DNA of 50,585 nucleotides. It comes from Nemertoderma westbladi. Its lineage: Eukaryota > Xenacoelomorpha > Nemertodermatida > Nemertodermatidae. Shown here one piece after another: positions 21,434 to 33,788 of the stretch. Position 1 is the first letter of the stretch. Every line of letters begins with the position of its first letter. The notes beneath the pieces are model-generated. The model did not search any database. It was not told the origin of the DNA and saw nothing but the letters and a program-made list of their open reading frames with translations. Made by a program: the position numbers and the translations under genes. The DNA lies in the NCBI GenBank assembly GCA_032718475.1, contig JAUCBJ010003106.1:1-50585 (forward strand), read 5' to 3'.

Positions 21434-24400
21434 TGTAAAGGCTTTTGCGGATATAACTAATCATTTTTCCCGCAAAGTACTGTGTATTTGTTTTAGCGGA
21501 CATAAAAAGCCATTTTTTCTGTATGTGTACTTTAGCGGACATAACAAGCCATTTTATGCCGCAATACGCCAAATACTCTTAATAGAGTGTAGTTCAGATG
21601 ACGACATCTATCAGCTGATTTAATGTCGATGTGGAGCTTTCTTAACTCTCTTTGTTTGGCTCACTCAACCAATCAGAGCGATTTTCATTTTATTTGTACA
21701 GAAGCCTACGGGAAATCGCGCAATGCATGACGGTCTTTGTTTACCTTTTCCTGAGCCCCAGAACATCGGCTTTGGAATTATTCTTAGTTTCAGGCTTTAG
21801 CCAAATATTCGACGGCTTTGATTATAGGAACGTATAACTGTTATCCTACCTACCATACATACTTGTCCTACCGCATTATTTTACTTCTGTTTACTGTCGG
21901 TTATTAATTGTTAGAAGTTGATGGATATGTTGTTATATTTGGAGAATATCGATAAATAATCATAAAACCCCAATCTTCTTGATATACTGAAGGTAAGAGG
22001 GACCAGTTACCTGTAGCAACTGCGACTTACATTATAGTGGTTTTGGAGTGAATTGAATGCTATTTCATAATCCCTACATGTGTCAGTTGCTATTCTCCTT
22101 ATATATGATCAAATTTAGTGAAGGTCGGCAGATCAGTGTGCAGCAGTGTGCGGTAGTGTGCATGAGTGTGATAGATAACAAAGCATTTCCTAAAGAATGC
22201 GCTTTATACGAAAATCATTAGCCATCCCGTTGTGTTTAGTGTACGTCATAACTCTGTTTACATACTTAGAGCGCCACGTCCTAAAGGAACTGTTATAATA
22301 TTTCCCTAAAGTAAATAATATTTGTCAGAGATATTATAGTAACAAGCAATCGAATAATACAGTAAGTCTACACCGCAATAAGGTCAGAGCCTCCGTATCC
22401 AGTCTCCCTTAACTGTGGGTGAATGGTCGCGCATAGGCTGGCTACGGCTAATGTAACTTTATATGCAACAAATACTTGTTATAGGCTAAAGTCGATTTAT
22501 AAACTAGAAGACACCTAAATTTGGCGGGTTAAACTGCTAAAGGTCTAAAAGCGCGAACAATAACAGTTATTCTAGTTTCTTTATTGCAACGTAGGCAATA
22601 AAGTCGAAAGTACCGGTCGACTGGTAACCTGTAGGCCTAACTACCTAACCACCCGAACCGGTACTTGTAGGTACTTCAGTATTATTTGATTTTGATAATT
22701 ATATACCGGTAGGTCTTGACATTTAATCAGGGACTGCAGCCCTGGTTTTTTATTGAGATTTTACTTATTTCTGTCAGTTTTATTTATCTGTAAGTTAATA
22801 TTGAGCAGAAGGCGTGTAAACCTGCTCAGATTGTACAAATAATTTGTAGGCTGGATTGTTGTCTGGCTGTTGTCAGGTCCGAAGAGATTGCAGTGTGTGT
22901 AGAGTGTATGTCCGATAAAATACTAGTTAGGAAGGTGGGGGCATCCAGTGTTGTAAGGTAAATTCCCTCCGAAAGAATAAGTCGTACTACTCGGTTAGAA
23001 CGTATACTAACTAACCATTTCGGAGTCTGCATATACTGTAGTTTATTTAGGCTTGATAGTAGTCTGCCAGCGTTTGGTCTGTATTTTGTTTGTGTAGTCT
23101 GTAAGGGTAGCGTAATATTTATTATTCAGAGTTTATGCGATTATTCGCAACATTCATACCCCCAAGTTTATTCCTACAGTAATTGTGCTTGTTATATATA
23201 CCGTTATAGTTAAATTAACCCCGGTACTACATCAGGGCTGTTTGGCGTAGGTAAAGACTGGTGATTTTATGCTCTAGTCACTCCGGCAGATACCATGGTT
23301 CTTTTAGCTGTACAAGTATTTTTAACTGCTGGTTATTTGTTGTATAAGTACTTGTACCTAATTTAGGGTTTAGTGTACAGTGCTTTCCGAAGGTAATTAG
23401 TGTGTAGGCAGTATATTTGTGTTGTAAAGTGGTTAATAGGCACGTTGGCTCTGGTAGGCCGCGGTAATTAACTTCTAGGTAGGAACACTCCGTGATACAT
23501 AACGTAGTACTTATAGCGCTACGGCTATAAGTCGTCAGACGGTGGTATTTTTCCTATCTGGACAACGCAGTATATTCACTACTGCTTTATTACTTTCAAA
23601 TACCGTAGTATCCAGTCCGTTTGTAATAACCAGATATTGTTCGCGCTTTCAGACCTTTAGCAGTTTAACCTGCCAAATTTAGATGTCTTCTAGATTATAA
23701 ATCGACTTTAGCCTATGACGAGTATTTGATACACTACATTAGCCGAAGCCAGTCTATGCGCGACCATTCACCCGCTGGATATACCCGGGAGACTGGATTC
23801 GGAAGCTTTGACCTTATTGCGGTGTAGGCCTACTGTATTATTCGACTGATCGTTAATATATAATTTCTGACAAATATTATTCACTTTCGGGAAATATCAA
23901 CAGTTCCTTTAGGACGTGGCGCTCTAAATATGTAAACAGAGTTATGACTTACACTAACACAACGGGATGGCTATTGGTTCACGTATAAAGCGCATTCTTT
24001 AGGATATGCTTTGTTATCAGTCACAATCATGCACACTACCGCACAATGCTGCACACCGATCTGCCGACCTTCACTAATTTTAGTCACATATAAAGAGAAC
24101 AGCAACCGACTCATGTAGTGCCTATGAAATAGCATTAGATTCACTCCAAAACCACTTTAATGTAAGTCGCAATTGATATATATGTAACCGGTCTCTTACC
24201 TTCAGTATATCAAGAAGATTGGGGGTTTTATAATTATTTATCGATATTATCCAAATATAATAATATTCCATCAACTGATATAATTAATAACCGACAGTAA
24301 ATAGCAGTAAAAATGCGGTGTTTGTAGGTGACAATATGATTTGTGTTGAGTTGGTATGATTTGATTTGTGATTAGATAACAGTTATACGTTTCTATGACC

Positions 24401-24820
24401 AAAGCCTACTTAATGTTTGGCTAAAGCCTGAAACATAGAAATTCCAAAGCCGGTCTTCTGGCTGTGGACAAAATACACATACTGACTGAATTGCATGAGT
24501 TTCTGTATACAATCTCCAACACAGAGTCAAAAAACGCTCTGATTGGTCGACCGAACAAAGAACGAACAAAGAAAAAGTTACACGTGTACATATCAGCTGT
24601 TAGATGTCGTCATGGTAACTACACTGTATCAAGAGGATTTTGGCTTATTGCGACATAAGATCGCTAGTTATGTCCGCTAAAGTACACATACAGAAGAAAT
24701 GGCTTTTTATGTCCACTAAAACACCGGTACAGTAAGGAAACGGCTTTTTATGTCCGTTAAAACACCTACAGAGTACTTTGCGGGGAAAATAACTAGCTAG
24801 ATCCGCAAAAGCCTTTACAG
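21434..24820. mobile_element. 3.4-kb element with about 1.1-kb terminal inverted repeats
   Basis: Left arm A (21434-22575) and right arm B (23620-24820) are inverted copies starting TGTAAAGGCTTTTGCGGAT at both outer ends. Near each outer end are two to three subterminal repeats of TTTAGCGGACATAAAAAGCC type, a layout often seen where a transposase binds. The arms share long blocks such as GTGAAGGTCGGCAGATC, AGAATGCGCTTTATACG and GAGCGCCACGTCCTAAAGGA. The 1.05-kb centre (22576-23619) has no ORF above 70 codons and no domain. Long arms and an empty centre indicate a non-autonomous foldback-type DNA element. B is clearly more diverged from A than arm copy C (39674-40640) is. Target-site duplications were not convincing. 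Confidence 0.85.
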
Positions 24821-25260
24821 ATATTCTAACCCTTTGTTAGGCTGGTTTGTAGACTTCTTGTAAAATTACCCTAAAAATTCGTACGTATAATTTTTGTGTT
24901 TATTTAGAGATTGTAATCTCACCCCGTAATTGTATGTAATTTGTAGTATTAAGTAACTTAGGCAAATTAGAATTATTTGTTTTAGTGTCCAACAAGTAGC
25001 ACTTCACTGAGAGCGCACAGCTTCTGTGCAGTGACTCTTTCCCAGAAATAATAACATTTATTTCAAATATTGACAAAAACCCATTAAACGGGTATATATA
25101 TTATAAATCAACTCAAACCGATTTATAAAATAGTAGGCCTGTCTTACAACAATTAGGTCTTAATGTCAGTTGGACTACTGCTTAAATAACGGTAATAAAG
25201 TAAAGTAAAGTAACCAAGTAACCCTAAAATTCAGAAATTCAATTATTCTAAAATAATTGA
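24821..25260. other. intergenic, no gene seen
   Basis: AT-rich sequence between arm B and the BEL internal region. A 5' LTR for the BEL element would be expected near here, but nothing matches the sequence after its pol. Confidence 0.4.
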
Positions 25261-25515
25261 TATACCGGTATTCACGATAGGCTTATTATATATTTTAATA
25301 TTTATGCTGAAATTATATACCGGTATTCTGTAATTAATTTTAGTCTATAATTATACTTATATATACTATAAGTGTAAGCTGTATACTGGTATTCACAGTA
25401 GGCTTATTATATATTTATATTATTTGCGCTGAAATTATATACCGGTATTCTGTGAGGAACCCTAGTCTGTAATAATACTTATATTATATACTATAAGTGT
25501 ATACCGGTATTCTAA
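25261..25515 (+). repeat. tandem duplication, about 122-bp unit
   Basis: Two copies (25261-25383 and 25384-25505) share ATACCGGTATTCAC, AGGCTTATTATATAT, GCTGAAATTATATACCGGTA and ATATACTATAAGTGT. A third partial start follows at about 25503. It lies 130 bp upstream of the first gag ATG. Confidence 0.75.
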
Positions 25516-25646
25516 TATATTGTATATAACACGTTACACTGAGTAACGGTATCGGTAATTAATTACTAGGCTTATAGTTGATACTGAATTACTAGACTTG
25601 CTTTAACTGTAGTTATAGTAGTAGACATTCAACTGTACAAACAAAC

Positions 25647-28301
25647 ATGGCTGACACAAAGCAAAATCTGTCATATAGTCTCCTAGAAACAACAGTCTGC
25701 GATCCAGATAGGAGTGCGGAACGTTTGAGACCGAAGTCCAAGTCCCCTCCTACTGTAAGAAAGGTCATCCCTCCAGTAGTAGTATCAGACCCTAGGCTAG
25801 TAAAGCACCGTAGGTCTATCATAGGCACTCGGGCTCAAGTCAAGCGGGACCAAGAGGCGGCTGTTAAACAGCAGCAACACTCGAACCGAGAACTTATTTC
25901 TCAGCTGCCCGATAGCTCCAGTAGTTCAGATACTGTAGAGTTGACACCCGAGCGCAGAGCAAAGATGGCAGAAGCAGTTTATTCGGATCCACTTCTCATT
26001 CTTCCTGAAGCCGTACTCACTAGAGTATTGATCGCGGTGGAGGAACATCAAATTGATTGGGCGAGAAGTAAGTGATCGACCAAGGACAGTTATGCGGGAT
26101 ACACAAAGGAGGAACTGAAGTCTATTGTCGAGACGCAATGGAACTTCCCCGGACCCGGACTCCCGTTTAACTTATCGGAAGCTGCCTGGGAGGACTTATA
26201 CAGGATGGGAGTGGTAAAGGACACTAGAGATCCAGCTGTGTGGAAGAGGTCAGCAGCCGGATATGTACAGGGATTCTTCAGCTCTTTGGAGCGATTAGAG
26301 GAACAACTGTTTCAACAACCCCAAGGACCTCAAGAGCAGGGAGAGCTGCTATATCAAGTTCGAGAACGAATCCTAAGAATTAGACTAATCCTTTCGGCCT
26401 TTGAGGAAGCCTCGAAAAGAAGCCAAGACACGTCGTTGCAAGTTGCCGTAAAGACCTGGTTCCAACGGGTGAGTCTTAAAGTCCAAGGGACTACCTAATG
26501 GAAAATTCAGCTGACTGAGCGCTCAACACACAGAGAATCAACAGACGCTACCTTTTCTCAAGTGGAAAGCGAAGCGACATTGGAGTAGCCTCAGAAGAAG
26601 GACGCTATTGACATCTATCTGTCGGACTATCAACGATTTATAGGTGACGAAGAGTTGAGGAGACGGCTGGCTGGACTTCGTCCTAATAGTGAAGGAGCCA
26701 AGTTTGTGTTGGACGCATTAGATGCGGAAATGTTAGCTGCGAACCAAGCTAAATTTGATGAAAGCATCCGCATCGCTAGGGTCCAAGAAGAACAGGTAAA
26801 GAAAAAACGTATAGAAGACAGAAAGACAGCAGCAGCGGCAGAAGTTGAAAGAAAAGCGGCAGCTGCAGCGGCAGAGGCAGAGGCAGAGGCTGAAAGAAAA
26901 GCGGCAGCGGCAGCGGCAGAAGTGGAAAGAAAAACGGCAGTGGCAGAGGCAGAAGTGGAAAGAAAGGTAGCAGCGGCAGAAGCGGAAAGAAAAGCGGCAG
27001 AGGCAGTGGCAGAAGCAGAACGGAGGGCGTCTGAAGAGACAACCCAACTAGAGTTGGAAAATCTTCAAGAGAAGCAAGACTACATAGATAAACAGAGAAC
27101 AGCTAGTCAGTGGCAGATGATAAGTCGATCTACTCCCAAGAGACAGGGATTTACATCATCTGATGAAGGCGATACAACAGATCCTGAAGGCGGAGGAAAT
27201 AGATCTCGTCCCAGCAGGCGTAGAAGAACGCCCTACCGTCAGAAATTGCCTAATTTGCCCCCAGCTGTGAGAAGGCAACTAGCTAGCACAGACTTAGGTA
27301 GTACAGAACCCACAGACCAAATTATTAGAGTAAAAAGACTCCCTACTATAGTAGATGAGCCTGAAATAATTAGGCCTGTTCTCGAAGCCACCCCCTCTGT
27401 GATAGAGACCCCTGTACTTCCAGAACCCAACTCTAAATTCCCTTTGCACAGCACTAAACAACCTGTGCCCAGTAGAACAGCCCCTGAGACAATTCCTGTC
27501 CTGGACGCCGAGCGAGACATCAACGATTTATCGCCCGTTGTCCCTCGTCTACCCGCTACTAAGTTGGCCGCTCCCGCTTCGGCGGTCGAGTGGGTGGATG
27601 AGGTACGGCGGGGGATGGATCTCCTGCTCGGGCAGATGCAGGAGACTGTTCAACAGTTCAAGGGAACAGTAAGGGAAAGTAGGTTAGAGTTGCAAGAAGT
27701 GCAGCAGAGTATCGCGTTAGAACGCGATAAATTAGTAAATATACAAAGGGGTATACCACCACCCCCTGTAACAATGTGTCAACCTGTTAGGTCTGAAGTA
27801 TTTCATGCGCAAGGTGTGCAGCCTACATGCATCTATACTGCTAGTGAAGTAGAAACTCCTATAGTAAACCCTATTAAGGGTAATTATAAACCTGTTGACA
27901 ATGATATTCCATATAGACCTGATCCTAATCCGAGAAATTTATATACCGATAACTCGATATTAAATAACACGATGGCCCATGAAAGTTTTACGCGTCAAAT
28001 GGCTAGAACCGAAGCCCGTCAAGCGGTAAAAGTGGGAGAGATTGTCAAATTCAATGGAGATGAGATGAAATGGTTACCTTTTAATGAATATTACAAAGAT
28101 AACATACAGAACTCTGTACTATCTAACGGAGAGAAACTAAGATTCCTCATCGAGTGTTTGGAAGGACCTCCCAAGTTAATGGCGTTAAAGTTTATTGGAC
28201 ATCCAGATGGATTAAGACAAGTTTGGGATACACTAAACATCAGGTATGGTAATAGGACAAACATAGCTAGGTATTTGTATGCAAAATTGGTAGCACCCTG
28301 A
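25647..28301 (+). pseudogene. BEL/Pao gag region, interrupted by stops
   Basis: One reading frame runs from ATG 25647 with stops TGA 26073, TAA 26496, TAG 26586 and TGA 28299, and no visible frameshift. The first ~280 codons match nothing I recognise. From 26740 to 27110 there is a long Ala/Glu/Arg/Lys coiled coil made of AEAERKAAA-like repeats. A Pro-rich linker follows, with a second helical stretch near 27590-27740. From about 28020 the sequence enters a DUF1759-type Gag domain (VKFNGDEMKWLPFNEYY), characteristic of BEL/Pao elements. The same frame continues past 28301 into pol. The product would be the capsid-forming part of a Gag-Pol polyprotein. The element is presumed inactive. Confidence 0.85.
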
Positions 28302-28400
28302 AAGTTCCTTAGCAGCGGGATTATAGAGTTTTCCGATGAGATTCAGGAGATCTGTAGACAATTAGATTGGTTAGGTAAGTCTCATGAATATCAGAGTTCC

Positions 28401-31400
28401 ATGGTTATTGGAGCCGTAGCATCTACTTTGCCAAAGGGTGGAGTAGGTACTCGCTGGGACAAGAAAGTGCTCTATATGATGGACCAGCAACAAAGAGACC
28501 CTACCATGGCTGATCTCATGTCATTCTTAAATGGAGAGGTAAGATTACAGCTCCTAAAGCAGTCCCGAGAGAAGACACCGGAAAATAAGGTAATTGAAAA
28601 ACCCGTTTCTAGGAGAAAGGTCACCCCAGTGTGTTATACAGATGACGGCGAAAGCCAAACCTCTCAAGAGGAGAACAGCGGGAAAGACACCGAAAGATCT
28701 TACTATGTCAACAAGGCACCTAAAGACGTAAGTAAATTTAAGTCTCGAACCAGTGACAGGAGAGAACAGGTAACAAAAACTCCTCATACGTCTCCTAAGA
28801 GAGTTCATGGAAGAAAGCCCGAGGAAAGAACGAGTGTGCACAACACTACCCAAGGTAAAGTAAGTAACATCAAACCAAAATGTGCGTTGTGCGACGGGCC
28901 CCACCGTTTAAGTGTGTGTGAGGAATTCTTAAAGAAATCCCTAAAAGATAGACGCGAAGTCATGTGGGATAAGCGGTTGTGTTATAATTGTCTCAGACAA
29001 GGACACCAACGGCGAACCTGTTACTCCGACGCAAGGTGTGCTAAGTGCGGCGCGAAACATCATATTTTGTTGCACACCGAATTCGAAAGAAACAGCCCGA
29101 GTCAGGTAAGTGAGTCCGAACTACATGTCCAATTCAGTGATGTGAACGACACTGACCACAGTTCTGAGATGGAAGGATTTTACACGGACGAATTCTCCGA
29201 CGAAAACGAATCCTGCTATATGATAAACACCGCAGTGTATCGAGCACTTACGTATGAGACTGAAACCGATAGTGAGCTCCCCCTAACTATTCCTGACCGA
29301 CAACCATCTTGGAAAGCGCCAACTTCCAACGTAGGAATCCGAGAATTTCCCGTAGTGCAGTTGAGAGTCCACGGGTTAGAAAAGAGCTATATAGTGAACG
29401 CCCTCCTTGACTCCGGCAGCACAGGAACATTCATCGACAAAGAACTAGCCGAAGACATCTTTGCTGGACAACCCAAGTTCCGAACTAAGTTGAACCTTTC
29501 AGGAATTATGCAGGTTTGGAAATCTACAGTAGCTACAGACTACTATGTAGGCGCGTTGTCCACCCCCCAGGATGAACTAGGAGAACACAGTATAAGGTCA
29601 GTAAAAATGGTGGCGATAAAGAACTTCGCTACCAGCCAAGTGGAACCTTATAACTGCGATGAAGATGATTTCACCCAGCAGCATGAGATACCTAGATTCA
29701 ACACCGACTACCCAGGGGTACAAATACTCATCGGCCAAAATGCGCATGAGGCGCTTGAGACATTAGAGAAACGGCCTGCTCAACTGCAACCATTGCAAAC
29801 CTATGCGGGAAGAACTCGAGTAGGTTGGTACTTTACTGGACCTTCCCGTAGGACACTCATGGAAAGGCTACCTAAAGATCAAGTCTACCAGGTGAGTGAA
29901 TGGGAAGAGGAAATCAGTGAGGGAGACGACACACCTGAGGGAACACCATACTCCTCAGATAATGACGATATTCATCAACTATTCGATGAGGAGAATACCA
30001 TCGACCTCCTTACGGAAAATGAAACTTGGCAAAACCAAGTGAACCTGTGTCACCTCATCCATCCAGGTGGACAAGTCGATTACAACGACGAACTGAATGA
30101 AGTGATAGATCGTTACAATGCGAAGACTCGCAATGAACACGCCGTACGATTCTTTACTCAAGAAGTTGTAGAGCCCAATTCCTACGATAAGGCCCTATCG
30201 GTAGAAGAAGAAAGAGCCAAGCAGATACAGGAAACGACTACACGTTTTCTTAAAGATCAAGGTAGGTATGAGATTGGTCTGCCTTTCCGACGGCGAGAAC
30301 CCAATTTTATAAACAACCGACCCTTGGCGGAGAAGAGAATTGCGCAACTACATCGACGCCTTACGGCAAATGCTTCAGCTAAGGAGATGTACATGTACAA
30401 GACCCAGCTGAAGAAATTCATTAACAAGGGATATGCGGAGCGAGTACCGGGAGAAACACCCATAACTGAGAGAACGTACTATTTAACACATCATTACATT
30501 CCCAAACCCGGTAAACCCAACAAAGTCTGGGTAGTATTTGACGGCTCTGCCCTCTACATGGGCCAATCCCTTAACTCCGAGTTGTTGCCGGGACCCAACT
30601 TACTCCAATCCTTGTTGGGAATACTCTTAAGATTACGACAATATTCGATTGCTTTCGCTTCTGATATAGAAGGCATGTTCTTACAAGTTAAGGCGCTGGA
30701 TAGGGATCGGGACAGCCTACGATTTCTGTGGTGGCCTGAAGGAGACCTCAACCAGAAACTGGTGGAGTACTGGATGACCATCCAGGCTTTTGGGATCATC
30801 TCGAGCCCTTCAAACGCCTGCTCAGTAGTGCGTACCACTGCGGATGACAACCGGGATGCCTTCTCCAAAGCGGTTATCGACAACATCAAACGGGATATAT
30901 ACATGGACGATAATTTAAAGTCCCTCCCATCGGTGGAAGAAGCCATTGATGTCGCCAAAGGAACGGTAGAGTGCTTGAAAAGAGGTGGATTTCGATTAAA
31001 TAAATTCACCAGTAACTCCCATGAATTTCTGGAATTGATCCCGGTAGAAGACCGAGGAGTTAAAGATCTAGACCTTATCAAGGACGATCTTCCAGAAACC
31101 AAGACGCTTGGTTTGAAATGGGACACGGAGAGAGATATCCTATTTTTCCAGCTAAAACAGCGAGATAATCCAATTCGAACTAAACGGATTTGTCTAAGTA
31201 TCCTGAGTACTTATTTCAATCCATTGGGATTTATTAGCCCAGTTATATTGATTGCTCGGAGTTTAGTACAACAAATGTGGCTTGAAAACCACTCGTGGGA
31301 CGATCCACTTAAGGGAGAACTATTAAAGAAGTGGATGAAATATGAAATGGGAAGATTCTCTACCATCCATCGAGAATTTTACGATTTCCCGTTCTTATTT

Positions 31401-33368
31401 TGGTCACGTTCTCCCCAAGTATTCCTATCAACTCCATGTGTTTGGAGACGCCAGCGACATGGGAATAGGTATAGTAGCCTACCTGTTGAAACTCCAGATG
31501 GAATTAAGGTCGCCTTGGTTACCTCTAAGGCCTTGATAAACAACAAGCTGAGAGTTCCTCGAGCGGAGTTAAAAGCGGCTCTATACGCTACAGCCATCGG
31601 CTGGAATGTAACAGAACAGATCGACTATCCACTGGAGAAAACTGTCTATTGGACCGATGCTTTACTCGTGTTGGAGTATATCACCAATGAAGTCTGTCAG
31701 TTCAACGTCTTCGTTACCAACAGAGTAGCCATTATACTTTGTCGCACGAAGATAGATCAATGGAGACATTGCCCTGGGACGATTAATCCAGCCGACATCG
31801 CATCCAGGGGAGCAACTCCACAAGAACTGATAGATACTCCAGACTGGTTAGGTGGACCCGACTTCCTAAGCAAGGAAGAGGATGAATGGCCTCCTCATCT
31901 TACCACGGCGGAGATTAGACAAGCCAAGGGAGCGGAGAAAGTCAAACCTAAAACCCGGGCGAGTAAATCGAAGTTTTTTAAACCCGTGATAGATCTGTCT
32001 GTACTACACACTTCCGGAGACGACGCTTTGGATCCAAAATCCCCCGCCACAAATAAGTCTGTTGTGGAAATCAGAGAGAGAGATTGGAAATCTGGAACAC
32101 CAGACGTCTCGCAGGGACTCTCACCCCTCCTGCAGAGAGCGATACATTACTATAGCTCCTGGAATTGGCTTTGTAAGGCCGTTGCTTATTTAAAGCAATG
32201 TTTTCATCATCACTACTCCAGGACGAAGATCGCTAGTGATACCGCTCCACTGACATCTGCGCAGGTCCATGTTGTTAAAGATCTTCCCAAATACAAGATA
32301 TCAGACAGATTTCTGAAGGAGAGGATCAGTTACCAGGAGCATGAAGAAACCAATAAGCAGATACTGAGACTCCTGCAATGCTATGAGGATTCCGATAAGT
32401 ATTTCCTGTTGTTGAGAAATCCACAGATGCGCTTAAGGGATCGTTTCTCTAGCACAATGATAGATGGGTTAATACGCGTTGGAGGAAGACTAACTAATGC
32501 TCCATTATCCTTTGACACTAAATTTCCCATACTCATTAGAAATCTTGAAATACAAATCAAGATGATTGTAGATGTTCACAGTAAGCTTTACCACGCTGGT
32601 AGAGAACGAGTTCTTAGCGAAATTCGAACTCGCTATTATTTTCATAAACCCCGTAGAGCTCTGAACCAAGTTCTTAGGAACTGCATACCCTGTAGGAAAG
32701 CATTCAGTAGGCCTTTAACACAGCGAGAGGCAGAATTACCTAGGGAACGAGTAAGCTTCTATGAACCACCCTTCACAAATACCGGTGTGGATTTATTTGG
32801 CCCTATTGAAGTATATCGTGCTAGGACTATTGTCAAGAGATGGTGTGTCATCTTTGTCTGTATGACTTGTAGAGCTATCCATCTTGATATGGTGAACGAT
32901 CTATCTACCAACAGCTTCATACTGAGTCTACGCCGACAGATCGCTCGCTTTGGAACTAGCAACACGATGAGATCTGATAAGGGGACGAACTTCATTGGTG
33001 CCAACAATGAAATCAAGGCTTACGTCAAAGATTGGAACCAAAGACAGGTGGACGATCAGCTAAGGGTAACAGCGTCTAGCTGGACCTTCAACACCGCCGA
33101 TGCCCCTTGGTGGGGAGGAAGTTGGGAGAGATTAATCAGGAGCGTGATGACCGCATTTCACTTTATAGTGCCGTGCCGCGCATATCTCACCGACGAACTT
33201 TTGCAGATGTTAATGGAAGGAATCGCCACCTATCTCAATGAGAGACCGCTTATGCCAGTCTCATCGAGTCCCGATTCCCTGGAAGCGCTAACACCCGCGC
33301 ACTTCCTACTGAAGAAACCTGTAGCCATGCTCCCACGATCGGAAATCACGGACGGAGACGAATACTGA
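28401..33368 (+). CDS. BEL/Pao Pol polyprotein (protease, RT, RNase H, integrase), decayed
   Basis: Open for 1655 codons and in frame with gag. Domains in order: end of DUF1759; zinc knuckles around 161-207, including a CCHC at C194, C197, H202, C207; aspartic protease with LLDSGST (Asp337); reverse transcriptase with Asp755 and YMDD at 834-837; RNase H with Glu1056 and Asp1086; the NPADIASRG block; integrase HHCC (H1393, H1398, C1428, C1431) and catalytic triad D1464, D1526, E1576. ATG 28401 is only the first Met after a stop, not a proven start. Between about 31348 and 31482 the true RNase H sequence, including its first catalytic Asp codon at 31447, lies in the +1 frame; two compensating single-base indels hide this. 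The frame stops at TGA 33366, where the family has a conserved Trp. It belongs to the reverse-transcribing BEL/Pao lineage. Confidence 0.92.
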   Translation: MVIGAVASTLPKGGVGTRWDKKVLYMMDQQQRDPTMADLMSFLNGEVRLQLLKQSREKTPENKVIEKPVSRRKVTPVCYTDDGESQTSQEENSGKDTERSYYVNKAPKDVSKFKSRTSDRREQVTKTPHTSPKRVHGRKPEERTSVHNTTQGKVSNIKPKCALCDGPHRLSVCEEFLKKSLKDRREVMWDKRLCYNCLRQGHQRRTCYSDARCAKCGAKHHILLHTEFERNSPSQVSESELHVQFSDVNDTDHSSEMEGFYTDEFSDENESCYMINTAVYRALTYETETDSELPLTIPDRQPSWKAPTSNVGIREFPVVQLRVHGLEKSYIVNALLDSGSTGTFIDKELAEDIFAGQPKFRTKLNLSGIMQVWKSTVATDYYVGALSTPQDELGEHSIRSVKMVAIKNFATSQVEPYNCDEDDFTQQHEIPRFNTDYPGVQILIGQNAHEALETLEKRPAQLQPLQTYAGRTRVGWYFTGPSRRTLMERLPKDQVYQVSEWEEEISEGDDTPEGTPYSSDNDDIHQLFDEENTIDLLTENETWQNQVNLCHLIHPGGQVDYNDELNEVIDRYNAKTRNEHAVRFFTQEVVEPNSYDKALSVEEERAKQIQETTTRFLKDQGRYEIGLPFRRREPNFINNRPLAEKRIAQLHRRLTANASAKEMYMYKTQLKKFINKGYAERVPGETPITERTYYLTHHYIPKPGKPNKVWVVFDGSALYMGQSLNSELLPGPNLLQSLLGILLRLRQYSIAFASDIEGMFLQVKALDRDRDSLRFLWWPEGDLNQKLVEYWMTIQAFGIISSPSNACSVVRTTADDNRDAFSKAVIDNIKRDIYMDDNLKSLPSVEEAIDVAKGTVECLKRGGFRLNKFTSNSHEFLELIPVEDRGVKDLDLIKDDLPETKTLGLKWDTERDILFFQLKQRDNPIRTKRICLSILSTYFNPLGFISPVILIARSLVQQMWLENHSWDDPLKGELLKKWMKYEMGRFSTIHREFYDFPFLFWSRSPQVFLSTPCVWRRQRHGNRYSSLPVETPDGIKVALVTSKALINNKLRVPRAELKAALYATAIGWNVTEQIDYPLEKTVYWTDALLVLEYITNEVCQFNVFVTNRVAIILCRTKIDQWRHCPGTINPADIASRGATPQELIDTPDWLGGPDFLSKEEDEWPPHLTTAEIRQAKGAEKVKPKTRASKSKFFKPVIDLSVLHTSGDDALDPKSPATNKSVVEIRERDWKSGTPDVSQGLSPLLQRAIHYYSSWNWLCKAVAYLKQCFHHHYSRTKIASDTAPLTSAQVHVVKDLPKYKISDRFLKERISYQEHEETNKQILRLLQCYEDSDKYFLLLRNPQMRLRDRFSSTMIDGLIRVGGRLTNAPLSFDTKFPILIRNLEIQIKMIVDVHSKLYHAGRERVLSEIRTRYYFHKPRRALNQVLRNCIPCRKAFSRPLTQREAELPRERVSFYEPPFTNTGVDLFGPIEVYRARTIVKRWCVIFVCMTCRAIHLDMVNDLSTNSFILSLRRQIARFGTSNTMRSDKGTNFIGANNEIKAYVKDWNQRQVDDQLRVTASSWTFNTADAPWWGGSWERLIRSVMTAFHFIVPCRAYLTDELLQMLMEGIATYLNERPLMPVSSSPDSLEALTPAHFLLKKPVAMLPRSEITDGDEY

Positions 33369-33788
33369 CGGCAAACTTGGCAACTTATGCAGTTGTTATC
33401 CCGTCGTTTCGCTGACCATTTCGAAAAACATTATCTGCCTACGCTACAACTTCGAACTTAGTGGTTTGCGCAGCAAGAAAATGTCAGCGCCGGAGACATG
33501 GTCCTTATTGTGGAATCAGATCTTCCACGTAAGCGGTGGCAGACAGGTCGTATCATCGAGACTCATATCTCAGATGACGGTTTAGTGCGATCGGTAGAAC
33601 ACGTCGTCATGCGACGTAACTTTAAGAAACCGGGAATTGTCTTCGAGACGCAGCAGCTCAATCGCCCAGTTGGTCGTTTATGTTTACTGGAGAGAGACCG
33701 AGAACTGTCCGGAAACTATGGAAGGCAAGATACTCTTCCCACGACCACCTCCCTAATCCAACCAACATCTAGGGACTCCCCAACGTAA
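33369..33788 (+). pseudogene. BEL/Pao integrase C-terminal region
   Basis: Same frame as pol after the TGA at 33366; a second stop (TAG 33459) follows. It then stays open from 33462 to TAA 33786. VSAGDMVLIVESDLPRKRW matches the DUF5641-type tail (GDLVLI..D..PR..W) found after the integrase core in BEL/Pao elements. It should form the C-terminal nucleic-acid-binding part of the integrase. Confidence 0.85.

Noticed and set aside
28375-29895. Strong splice-donor-like sites inside BEL pol (GGTAAGT near 28375, CAGGTAAGT near 29106, CAGGTGAGT near 29891)
   Set aside because: No matching acceptors restore or alter the frame in a meaningful way; kept only as a curiosity.
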